Of a DNA stretch of 64,000 nt, positions 42,369 to 49,890 are shown in pieces; position 1 is the first letter of the stretch; every line of letters begins with the position of its first letter. Position numbers and translations under genes: made by a program. Origin of the DNA: Paenibacillus vietnamensis (lineage in GTDB: Bacteria; Bacillota; Bacilli; Paenibacillales; Paenibacillaceae). The stretch is taken from NCBI RefSeq assembly GCF_020169515.1, contig NZ_JAHMHW010000006.1, positions 124,001-188,000 on the forward strand, read 5' to 3'. The notes beneath the pieces are model-generated. The model did not search any database, was not told where the DNA came from, and worked only from the letters and a program-made list of their open reading frames with translations.

Positions 42369-43730
42369 TCACTTCGCACCCCATCCGTTCTCCGTTACGT
42401 CGATGACGGCATTGCTCAAAATGCGGATCATATCGGCAAGCTCCTGCTCCGTGCTGGCCAGCGGCGGAATGAGCACGATCACGTTGCCGAGAGGCCTCGT
42501 CAGCAGACCCAGCTCCCTCGCTCTCATAGCCGTGCGCACCCCGATGCGCTCGCTCCACTCGTACGGCTCGCGAGCCGCCTTGTCCTTGACCAGCTCGATG
42601 CCGATCATCAGCCCTTTCTGCCGGATGTCGCCGACATGCGGCCGGTCAATTAGCGGCGCAAGCTGCTCCTCTGCCTGCGCGGCCTTCGCCCGCACTCCCG
42701 CGACGATGCCGCGCTCCTCCATCAGCAGCAGGCTCCGGAGCGCAACGGCGCAGCCAAGCGGGTTGCCCGTAAAGGAATGGCCGTGGAAAAAGGTTTTCCG
42801 TTCCTCGTAATCGGCGTAAAAGGCGTCATAGATCCGGTCTGTAGCCAGCGTCGCCGCCACCGGCAGGTACCCGCCGGTCAGCCCTTTTCCGACAATCATC
42901 AAGTCGGGCGACACCGCTTCGTGATCGCAGGCGAACATTTCGCCCGTCCTCCCGAAGCCGGTCGCCACCTCGTCGGCGATGAACAGCACGCCGTACCGCC
43001 GGCAAAGCGCCGCCATCTCGCTCAGGCAGCCCTGCGGCATAACCATAATTCCGCTGGCCCCCTGCACGATCGGCTCCACGATTAAAGCCGCAATGCTGTC
43101 CGCTTTTTCCTCCAGCAGCCTTTTAAGACGATCAATCGTCGCTGCGGCAGCCGCCTCCGCGCCTCCCTGGCGGTACGCATCCGGATACGGGATGGCGTAC
43201 GACGGAAACAGCATCGGACGAAACAACTCGTGGTACATCGGGATCGCGCCGACGCTGACCGCGCCGATCGTATCTCCGTGATAAGCCTGATTCATCGTAA
43301 TAAAAGAAGTTTTGCCGCGAACGCCGATATTGTGCCAATACTGAAAAGCCATCTTCAATGCGATCTCGACTCCGGTCGCTCCGGCATCGGAATAAAACAC
43401 CTTCGTAAGCCCCTTTGGCGCGATCCGAACGAGCTTCGCGGCCAGCTCGATCGACGGCACATTGGCCATGCCGAGCAGCGTCGAGTGCGCGACCTTCTCC
43501 AGCTGCTCCGTCAGCGCCCGGTCCAGCTCCGGTACCCGGTGCCCGTGCACATTCAGCCAGACGGAGGAAAACCCGTCATAATAGGCGCGGCCCTCCAGAT
43601 CGTACAGCTTGACCCCTTCACCCCTTTCGATAATCAGCGGGTCCCCGCCGTTGTAATCCTTCATCTGCGTAAAAGGATGCCATACGTGCGCCTTGTCCAA
43701 GGCGGCCAGCTTATCCTGCGTCAATGTCAT
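42369..43730 (-). CDS. bioA: adenosylmethionine-8-amino-7-oxononanoate aminotransferase BioA
   Basis: The protein of 453 residues is a class III aminotransferase. HVWHPFTQMKDY at the N-terminus is the BioA signature, the PLP Asp is in LFIADEVATGFGRTG and the PLP Lys in MIVGKGLTGGYLP. It makes diaminopelargonate using SAM as amino donor. It is the first gene of the operon, 27 nt after the BirA operator, with GGAAGGAG as ribosome site. Confidence 0.95.
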   Translation of the reverse strand: MTLTQDKLAALDKAHVWHPFTQMKDYNGGDPLIIERGEGVKLYDLEGRAYYDGFSSVWLNVHGHRVPELDRALTEQLEKVAHSTLLGMANVPSIELAAKLVRIAPKGLTKVFYSDAGATGVEIALKMAFQYWHNIGVRGKTSFITMNQAYHGDTIGAVSVGAIPMYHELFRPMLFPSYAIPYPDAYRQGGAEAAAAATIDRLKRLLEEKADSIAALIVEPIVQGASGIMVMPQGCLSEMAALCRRYGVLFIADEVATGFGRTGEMFACDHEAVSPDLMIVGKGLTGGYLPVAATLATDRIYDAFYADYEERKTFFHGHSFTGNPLGCAVALRSLLLMEERGIVAGVRAKAAQAEEQLAPLIDRPHVGDIRQKGLMIGIELVKDKAAREPYEWSERIGVRTAMRARELGLLTRPLGNVIVLIPPLASTEQELADMIRILSNAVIDVTENGWGAK

Positions 43731-43757
43731 AAAGCGCGATCTCCTTCCGGCAACAAT

Positions 43758-43791
43758 ATGTTAACCTGTTTAAATTATTTTTGGTTAACAA
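43758..43791 (-). promoter_or_regulatory. BirA operator of the biotin operon
   Basis: TGTTAACC and GGTTAACA arms (43759-43766 and 43783-43790) lie 16 bp apart, matching the Bacillus-type BirA box. It is placed directly before bioA. Biotinoyl-AMP-loaded BirA would repress the six-gene operon here. Confidence 0.9.
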
Positions 43792-43868
43792 TTAACTTTA
43801 GCCATTCTAGCAGACGCAGACCGCCATGTAAATATAGGAATCGCAGCAAACGGATCGAAATATTAATC

Positions 43869-43897
43869 TTGCTATTTCTACATTTTTCCACTATTAT
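43869..43897 (+). promoter_or_regulatory. promoter of the c-di-GMP riboswitch transcript
   Basis: TTGCTA (43869-43874) and TATTAT (43892-43897) are 17 bp apart, on the plus strand, about 60 nt before the riboswitch. Together with the bio operator it fills the divergent gap 43731-44166. Confidence 0.5.
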
Positions 43898-43949
43898 TGC
43901 TATTGAAATGATAGAATTAGGCACTTTTACCTAGTCATGTAGTCTATAA

Positions 43950-44040
43950 GTTCATAAAGGCAAACTCATTGAAAAGTGAGGACGCAAAACTAGAGGGGCT
44001 AAAATGTATGGTCTGTACATCATGCCAGCCAGTTGCTGAT
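43950..44040 (+). ncRNA. c-di-GMP-I (GEMM-I) riboswitch
   Basis: The conserved blocks occur in order: GGCAAAC (43959-43965), a GAAA-type loop, GGACGCAAAAC (43980-43990), GGGGCTAAAA (43995-44004) and GCCAGCCAGTTGC (44024-44036). These match the GEMM-I consensus, including the ligand-contacting GGACGCAAA and the CAGCC-GTTGC receptor. A terminator hairpin follows at 44058-44093 and the regulated gene is a c-di-GMP enzyme. The exact ends are approximate. Confidence 0.9.
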
Positions 44041-44057
44041 CCATACAATCGTAAATC

Positions 44058-44093
44058 AAGCAACTCTCCTTTCGGGCGGGGTTGCTTTTTTTT
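44058..44093 (+). terminator. riboswitch expression-platform terminator
   Basis: AAGCAAC (44058-44064) pairs with GTTGCTT (44081-44087), extended by a C/G-rich inner stem, followed by eight T. It lies 22 nt after the riboswitch core and 73 nt before the coding start, so it can stop transcription conditionally. Confidence 0.88.
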
Positions 44094-44115
44094 CAATATA
44101 AGAATGTATAGACCA

Positions 44116-44142
44116 AAGGACGGCGACAGCCGTTTACACTTG
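44116..44142 (-). repeat. family C short repeat
   Basis: On the minus strand this 27-mer begins CAAGTGTAAACGG and ends CGCCGTCCTT, with a small ACGGC/GCCGT hairpin. It matches 48640-48666 with a single change. It lies in the leader of the GGDEF gene, between the terminator and the ribosome site. Confidence 0.65.
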
Positions 44143-44166
44143 TTCCAACGATACGGAGAGGGAATC

Positions 44167-46422
44167 ATGTTATTATTTCAATTTTTCCGCTCGCTCAGAA
44201 GCAGGCAGCCGGAGCATCCCGCCGCAGCCGGACCGCATAGCGGAGAGACTGAGCATGCTATGGACGTCCTGATCGACGCGGTACCCGATTTTATCCAGTT
44301 GAAGGACGGGGAAGGCCGCTGGCAAAGGGCAAATACGTTCGTCTTGTCTTTATTCGGGCTGCATGACGACTGGTATATCGGCCGGAAGGACGATGAGATC
44401 GCCGGCTATTACGGAATCTGCGGCGAAACGCTGCTCAAGTGCTCCAGCCGTGACGAAGAAGCATGGAATACGGGGGAAGTCATCCGCTACGAGGAACGGC
44501 TGACGCCAACCGGCGGACAAACGGGCATATACGAAATGATCAAAATTCCCGTCTTCAACCCTGACGGCAGCCGTAACGGCCTCGTCACCGTCGGACGCGA
44601 CATCACCGAAAGAAAACGCGCCGAGCAGCTGAACCACTATTTGGCTTACCACGATTCGCTGACCAAGCTGCCCAACCGGAGCTCCTTCAAGGAGCATCTG
44701 AAAGGGGCCATTCTCGAAGCGCGAAGCAGACAAAGCAAGCTTGCCGTCATTTATATGGATATGGACCGCTTCAAATATATTAACGACTCGTTAGGGCACT
44801 CCGTCGGAGACCTGCTGCTGGGGCAGATCGCGGAGCGGCTGAACCGGTGCCTGGACGGCAAAGGCACGCTCTACCGGCTGGGCGGGGACGAGTTTGCGAT
44901 GCTGCTTCCCCGGATTGAAGGACCGGGCGACGCGGTTGAAATCGCCAAAAGAGCGATTACCGCCATTGACCGCATGTTTATCGTCGACGAATACGAGCTT
45001 TACATTACGACTAGCGCCGGCATCAGCTTTTACCCGAACGACGGCGAGGACGCCATGTCGCTGATGAGGTATGCGGACACCGCCCTTTACCGCGCCAAGG
45101 AGCAGGGCAAAAACAACTATCAAATTTACCACTCCTCCATGAATATTCAGACGTACAAAACTTTTATGCTGGAAAAGGATTTAAGAAGGGCGCTGTCGAG
45201 GGAAGAGCTGGAGCTTTATTACCAGCCGCGCCTGGATACGGGGACCGGTCAAATTATCGGCATGGAGGCTTTGATCCGCTGGAATCATCCCGAGTGGGGG
45301 CTCGTCTCCCCTGTTGAATTCATCCCGCTTGCCGAAGAAACGGGCCTGATCGCCGCGATCGGGGAGTGGGTCATCGATTCGGCCTGCACTCAGAATAAAA
45401 CGTGGCAGGAGCAGGGGCTGCCGAACGTCCCCGTGTCAGTCAATATTTCGGCGCATCAATTTATGTGCAAGGAATTCCACGCGAGCATCGAGCGAATGCT
45501 GGCCGTCGCAGGCCTGAGCCCGCAATGGCTCGAGCTCGAAATTACGGAAAACATCGTCATGGATAACGACCAGCCGGTCATTCAAACCGTGCAAAGCCTG
45601 CAAAAGCTGGGCGTCTCCATCGCCTTGGACGACTTCGGCACGGGCTACTCCTCCCTTTCGTATCTGAAATCGTTCAAAGTAAACACAATCAAAATCGACA
45701 AAACGTTTATCCGGGATTTGACCCTGGATTCCGAGGAATATTTTATTATCAAGAGCATCGTTCAGATGGTCAAAAGCCTGCATATCCGCGTCGTCGCGGA
45801 AGGCGTCGAGGAGGAAGCTCAGCTGCGCATTCTCCGCTCCCTGGGCTGCGACCAGGTACAGGGTTATTTGTTCAGCAAACCGGTACCGGCAGCCAGGATG
45901 GGGGAGCTGCTGCGCCGCGGCACGATCTCCCGCCAGCCCGCGCAAGACGGCACCGGCCGGCCGGCGGGCAATCATCGCCAATATTTCCGGGTTCCCTTCC
46001 CCTACGGCCTCAGCTCCGGCATGACGATCGTCCAGATCGGCAGCAAGCGGCTGGAGCTTGGCAGAACGGAAGTGCTGATTGAAGACATCGGGCTCGGAGG
46101 CTTAAGGTTCCTGTCGGTCGTCAAGCTGCCGGTCAATCCCGAAATCCTTATCGAATTCGAAACGACGCTGCTCGGCAGAACCGTTGCCTTCAAAGGCATT
46201 GTCGTCTGGAAGCAGGAGCTGCCGGGGGACCACTTGTTTCAGTACGGCTTCAAATTTATGATTGACGAAGCCGGGCAAGCCGCTTTGTCCCGCCTGCTGA
46301 ACGCGTTAACGTTCGCGTTCAAAAAAAGTCCGCTGCCGGACGGCTGCAGCTGGATTCAAACGGACAAGCTCCATTATTTGAAATCGTATATGGACAAATC
46401 GGGGGACGGCGTGCAAGCGTAA
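44167..46422 (+). CDS. PAS-GGDEF-EAL-PilZ c-di-GMP turnover protein
   Basis: The protein has 751 residues. A PAS domain (about 30-150, PDFIQLKDGEGRW) precedes GGDEF (239-243, intact) and EAL (367-369 in MEALIRWNHP). The EAL domain keeps the metal and catalytic segments DDFGTGYSSLSYL, IKIDKTFI and EGVEEEAQ. A PilZ domain (about 600-740) has the RQYFR (RxxxR) motif, but its second motif is DIGLGG rather than DxSxxG. No RxxD inhibitory site is at the usual distance before GGDEF. ATG 44167 follows GGAGAGGG. It can both make and degrade c-di-GMP in principle. Transcription is set by the c-di-GMP-I riboswitch upstream, which implies feedback. Confidence 0.9.
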   Translation: MLLFQFFRSLRSRQPEHPAAAGPHSGETEHAMDVLIDAVPDFIQLKDGEGRWQRANTFVLSLFGLHDDWYIGRKDDEIAGYYGICGETLLKCSSRDEEAWNTGEVIRYEERLTPTGGQTGIYEMIKIPVFNPDGSRNGLVTVGRDITERKRAEQLNHYLAYHDSLTKLPNRSSFKEHLKGAILEARSRQSKLAVIYMDMDRFKYINDSLGHSVGDLLLGQIAERLNRCLDGKGTLYRLGGDEFAMLLPRIEGPGDAVEIAKRAITAIDRMFIVDEYELYITTSAGISFYPNDGEDAMSLMRYADTALYRAKEQGKNNYQIYHSSMNIQTYKTFMLEKDLRRALSREELELYYQPRLDTGTGQIIGMEALIRWNHPEWGLVSPVEFIPLAEETGLIAAIGEWVIDSACTQNKTWQEQGLPNVPVSVNISAHQFMCKEFHASIERMLAVAGLSPQWLELEITENIVMDNDQPVIQTVQSLQKLGVSIALDDFGTGYSSLSYLKSFKVNTIKIDKTFIRDLTLDSEEYFIIKSIVQMVKSLHIRVVAEGVEEEAQLRILRSLGCDQVQGYLFSKPVPAARMGELLRRGTISRQPAQDGTGRPAGNHRQYFRVPFPYGLSSGMTIVQIGSKRLELGRTEVLIEDIGLGGLRFLSVVKLPVNPEILIEFETTLLGRTVAFKGIVVWKQELPGDHLFQYGFKFMIDEAGQAALSRLLNALTFAFKKSPLPDGCSWIQTDKLHYLKSYMDKSGDGVQA

Positions 46423-46438
46423 ACCGCTAACGCCCTTC

Positions 46439-47080
46439 TTATCTGGCCGCCCAAAGCATTCCCCTTTGCATAAGGGTCAGCACTTCGGGCAGCTTTACGA
46501 TATCCGCGGTATGACCAAGCGCATTATAATAGACGCGCCCTCTCCCATAGCCTTTGACCCAGATGACCGGCATGAAGGTCGGACGCCACACCTGCGGCTG
46601 ATGAACGCCGTAATAAGATGTTGCGAGTACGTGGATGGAAGGATCGATGAGCATATAATAGTGCTCGGTCTCGATCGTGAAATCCGGCAACCCCCGCGTA
46701 ATGTAGTGATTTTTATCGGTGAAGATCACCGTAAAACGATTTCCCGGATGAGCGGTAAAGACGCCGCCGACCATTAACTGATAGCGCTGCTCGCCCGGGA
46801 GTGCATCGCCCATTCCGCCGTGGAGGCCGGCAACGCCAGTGCCGCCTTCGACCGCCGCCAGAAAGTTGTCCAGCTGGCTTGCGGTAATCGTACCGCCCGT
46901 ATAATTCGGTACGATGAGATCAAGCCCGGCGATTTTTTCCTTATCGTCGAATACGTCCCAGCTGCCGTATTGCTCCACCTCGAAGCCTTCGCGCCCCAGC
47001 AGCCAGGCTAACAGCGCCCCGATCTCCTGCGGCTGATGAAATTCTGGACCTCCCGTTACGATCAGCGCTCTTTTAGCCAT
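46439..47080 (-). CDS. ThuA-like domain protein, short form
   Basis: The protein of 213 residues has the ThuA/amidotransferase-like fold. ALIVTGGPEFHQPQEIGALL, GLDLIVPNYTGGTI, GVAGLHGGMGDAL and GRGRVYYNALGHT are family motifs. It is distant from the ThuA-like protein at 33284-34054 and lacks its longer middle part. Family members act in disaccharide or keto-sugar metabolism; the substrate is unknown here. GGGAGG precedes the ATG. It converges on the GGDEF gene with a 16-nt gap and no terminator between them. Confidence 0.8.
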   Translation of the reverse strand: MAKRALIVTGGPEFHQPQEIGALLAWLLGREGFEVEQYGSWDVFDDKEKIAGLDLIVPNYTGGTITASQLDNFLAAVEGGTGVAGLHGGMGDALPGEQRYQLMVGGVFTAHPGNRFTVIFTDKNHYITRGLPDFTIETEHYYMLIDPSIHVLATSYYGVHQPQVWRPTFMPVIWVKGYGRGRVYYNALGHTADIVKLPEVLTLMQRGMLWAAR

Positions 47081-47164
47081 TGCCGTATCCTCCCTTCACG
47101 CTGCTTCCTTTCTACAATGAATATGCCGGGAACCGGTGAGATAGCCTATGCAGCAATATATTAG

Positions 47165-47205
47165 AAAAAAAGAAACCCGGCGCCGTTAAACGCACGTCGG
47201 GTTTC
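47165..47205 (-). terminator. terminator of the Bax-inhibitor gene
   Basis: A stem of 47172-47182 with 47195-47205 with one mismatch. On the minus strand it is followed by seven T. It is 42 nt after the stop at 47247. Confidence 0.8.
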
Positions 47206-47246
47206 CTGCAATTGAAGAAGCCGCCCCTGCAAGGACGGCTCCCGTA

Positions 47247-47984
47247 TTAATCCCGGCTGATCAGCTTGGAAAGCAAGCGCAGCATTTCGATATACAACCA
47301 GACCAGCGTCACCATCAGCCCGAACGCCCCGTACCATTCCATGTATTTTGGCGCGCCGTGACGGGCTCCTTCCTCGATGAAATCGAAATCCAGCACAAGG
47401 TTGAGCGCCGCGACGATGACGATGACGACGGAGATTCCGATTCCGAGCAAGCTGTTGTCGTGCAGATAAGGCACCGACAAGCCGAAAAACCCTAAAATGA
47501 AGCTGACCAGATAAACAAGCGCAATGCCCGCCGTTGCGGCGAATACGCCCAGCCTGAAGTTTCTGGTCGCCTTAATGATCCTTGTCTTGTAGGCGAACAG
47601 CAGCGCAAGGAACACGCACATCGTCAGCAGAGCCGCTTGAAGCGTAATCCCGTTGTATAACGCTTCGTAGTTCGCCGAGAGGGCGCCGAGGAACAATCCC
47701 TCGCAGGCTGCATATACCGGCACCAAAAACGGCGCGGTCGTCGGCTTAAAGCTGATAATCAGCGCGAGGATAAAGCCGGCGATGGCCCCCCCGATGGCAA
47801 AAGGAAAAACGTTTTGCCCGTCGGCGTGCATCGACCAGGCCGCAAAAGCGCCCCCGAGCAGAATCGCGAGCGTAATAAACGTCTTGTTCACGGTTCCTTC
47901 GATCGTCATAGCTCCCTGCGAGGAATAACCCTTGCCTTGAAACGTGCCTTCTTTCAATGTCGGATTACCGCTTCGTCCCAACAT
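47247..47984 (-). CDS. Bax inhibitor-1/YccA-family membrane protein
   Basis: The protein of about 245 residues has seven membrane spans after a 30-residue polar N-terminus (SGNPTLKEGTFQGKGYSSQG, typical of the YccA/YetJ-like group in Bacillota). VLDFDFIEEGARHGAPKYMEW holds the conserved Asp region near the end, here seen as DFDFIEEGARHGAP. Relatives form pH-sensitive calcium leak channels. ATG 47984 has GGGGAGATGAAAGG upstream; the frame is open to 48224 but has no family similarity there. Confidence 0.88.
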   Translation of the reverse strand: MLGRSGNPTLKEGTFQGKGYSSQGAMTIEGTVNKTFITLAILLGGAFAAWSMHADGQNVFPFAIGGAIAGFILALIISFKPTTAPFLVPVYAACEGLFLGALSANYEALYNGITLQAALLTMCVFLALLFAYKTRIIKATRNFRLGVFAATAGIALVYLVSFILGFFGLSVPYLHDNSLLGIGISVVIVIVAALNLVLDFDFIEEGARHGAPKYMEWYGAFGLMVTLVWLYIEMLRLLSKLISRD

Positions 47985-48282
47985 CCTTTCATCTCCCCTA
48001 TTAATCATGTTTAATTCCAACACAATTTTACAACAGATTCCTACAACTCGTCCCCGATTTTTGTTATCCGGACCGCCGCAATTTACGCAAAACCCGACTT
48101 TTCCGGCCCCTCCATACGCGTAAAAAGGCCGGAGCATCAAGCTTTCCGCCATCCCGACAAGGGGGTAACATAATTTGTCTAAACTTTTTTTTGATCGCCA
48201 TGCACAAAGCGACACACCTTCCAAATTCGCGTTGATATAATCTAGCTATCTTCTTCATAACTATGTCGGGAGGAATGAAAAT

Positions 48283-48585
48283 ATGAAAGGTATTTTCTTA
48301 TTCATCTACAAGTTTATGATGGCGATTAGCAAAATGTATATTAAACAACAAACGGAGCAAGCCCCGGAAAGACCTCCTTATCTAGGCGTCATTTGCTCCT
48401 TTGAGGCGTTTGTCGCAGAGAAGAAAATGACAACTAGCAGCCCTCCTATAAATGAATACCGTGCAGCACCGCAGCCGGCGTCCATCCCGAAACGTACGGC
48501 GGCAGCGAACTCCCGGACCGAAACCCGGACCGAATGGCAAATCTGGTGCGAGAACAACCGAATGCTGTTCCGCAACACCGCTTAG
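48283..48585 (+). CDS. small protein of unknown family, paralogue 1
   Basis: The protein of 100 residues is not recognised. It starts MKGIFLFIYKFMMAISKMYI, a short hydrophobic or amphipathic N-terminus. A polar, Pro/Thr-rich middle follows, and the end reads EWQIWCENNRMLFRNTA. The next gene (48718-49005) encodes a paralogue with the same layout: MKxIFLFI at the start and EWxxWxENxRxLxRxxA at the end. GGGAGG lies 9 nt before the ATG. It is likely a membrane-edge protein by its N-terminus. The 298-nt gap upstream shows nothing else. Confidence 0.72.
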   Translation: MKGIFLFIYKFMMAISKMYIKQQTEQAPERPPYLGVICSFEAFVAEKKMTTSSPPINEYRAAPQPASIPKRTAAANSRTETRTEWQIWCENNRMLFRNTA

Positions 48586-48639
48586 ATGATAGGGAAGCCC
48601 CATACTCTAGGAAAGGAGCGCCGCTTGGGACAAGCTTGT

Positions 48640-48666
48640 CAAGCGTAAACGGCTGTCGCCGTCCTT
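48640..48666 (+). repeat. family C short repeat
   Basis: A 27-mer from CAAGCGTAAACGG to CGCCGTCCTT lies between the two small paralogous genes. It matches 44116-44142 (other strand) with a single change and 29368-29386 in part. It can form a small ACGGC-TGTC-GCCGT hairpin. Confidence 0.65.
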
Positions 48667-48717
48667 CGGAGGCACAGCACACGTTTTAAAAAAAGATCTA
48701 TTAAGGAGGAATAATCT

Positions 48718-49005
48718 ATGAAAGCGATCTTTTTATTCATTATGAACCTTATGAGATTAATTATGCAGGCTGCCTCCAAACGGACCGTTCATACGCAAAA
48801 CGCCGAAAGCCAAGGGGTCGTCTACCCGTTCGAAACACATCTGGCCAAAAAGCAGGCTGAGCGCCGCGCAATCCAGGATAGAATGCTGCAGCGTACGGAG
48901 AAGATCTCCGCCGGCCAGCCTCAGAAGCGACTTCGTCCTCATCCGGATGCGGAGTGGAGAACCTGGCGCGAGAACAGACGCAGACTGTACCGGAGCTCGG
49001 CTTGA
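48718..49005 (+). CDS. small protein of unknown family, paralogue 2
   Basis: The protein of 95 residues starts MKAIFLFIMNLMRLIMQAAS and ends EWRTWRENRRRLYRSSA. It shares the hydrophobic head, a VxxPFE/ICSFE-type middle motif (YPFETHLAKKQAE here, CSFEAFVAEKKMT in paralogue 1) and the Trp-rich tail with the preceding gene. The middle is basic and helical. AAGGAGGAATAATCT before the ATG is an excellent ribosome site, so the gene is real. No function is recognised. Confidence 0.75.
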   Translation: MKAIFLFIMNLMRLIMQAASKRTVHTQNAESQGVVYPFETHLAKKQAERRAIQDRMLQRTEKISAGQPQKRLRPHPDAEWRTWRENRRRLYRSSA

Positions 49006-49401
49006 TCCGTTGCGGCAGGGCGGGGCTTACCGACTGTCTGCCGCTGCTAGATGCGCTCGTATGGAAGACGGATAGAATGCCTAATATTGTATTTTTGACA
49101 AGATTGCAGACAGCGGAGGTGATAAATGCCGATTTTGTAAACGAATGAGATGACCCTTTGCCATAAAAATGACGAACCCCGCGGCTAGATCGCCTATGCT
49201 TGCACGGGCAACCGGCAGCTAGCTGCCCCCTCCCCCTCCTTCCTCCTTCACCTTTTATGTTAAGGCCTCCTCTCCCGTGCTTCACAGGGCGACGAAGCCG
49301 TCCATCCTCCCGGGATAGACGGTCTCGCCGCCCTTTTTGTGTGCCGGGTGGCATAATGACTTTCACTCATCTGCTCCCCTCGCATACGCACCTTGAGCTG
49401 G

Positions 49402-49598
49402 AATGCACTTTGTACACTGGAATGAGACTGCACGGACCGGTCTGCAGCTTCTGCTGTACTTTGTGCATCAGATTCTATTTGAACAATACTCCTCGACTGG
49501 TTTAAGGCCACATGGATGAGAATCTGCTGCATGAACTGCAGCAGAATACATCGCGGCACCTCGCATGTCAGATATCTGCTGCATTTTATGCAGCGGAA
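49402..49598. repeat. cluster of CTGCTGCA/TGCAGCAG units (family B)
   Basis: Units include ATCTGCTGCATGAACTGCAG (from 49522) with a GCAGCAG end and ATCTGCTGCATTTTATGCAG (from 49574), plus weaker copies at 49404-49465. They resemble those at 15927-16110. They lie in the long gap 49006-49890, which has no supported gene. Confidence 0.55.
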
Positions 49599-49659
49599 GA
49601 TTCGGCCTGTCCACGAACCCTCACAGCTAACGATCCCTTCCCAATTAGCCGCGTGCTCC

Positions 49660-49800
49660 CCGCCATATTCCCCTCTATATGCCTTCCATACGCCCCTCTC
49701 CCTCCATATTCTGTCTTCCAAATCCCCTTCTCCTTCCATATTCTTCCTCTCGCATGCCCCTCTCTCCATACTCCATATCCCCCCTTCACCCGCCTCCCCT
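49660..49800. other. polypyrimidine tract with recurring TCCATA
   Basis: About 140 bases of mostly C and T on the plus strand, with CCATA at 49686, 49704, 49736, 49766 and 49773. The tract lies just upstream of the glycosyltransferase promoter region. It is degenerate, not a clean tandem repeat, and is not part of a supported gene. Confidence 0.5.
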
Positions 49801-49890
49801 TCTTCGCATTTGCTTAACATAACGTTAATCCCCGCCAAACGATCTCCTGCTACGATGGAACAAATGCGAATAGAGCGAGGAGGAGAAATC

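Noticed and set aside
43969-44166. N-terminal extension of the GGDEF protein
   Set aside because: This stretch is the c-di-GMP riboswitch and its terminator, not coding sequence.
49516-49890. N-terminal extension of the glycosyltransferase
   Set aside because: It translates family B repeats and the pyrimidine tract; a strong ribosome site marks the start at 49891.
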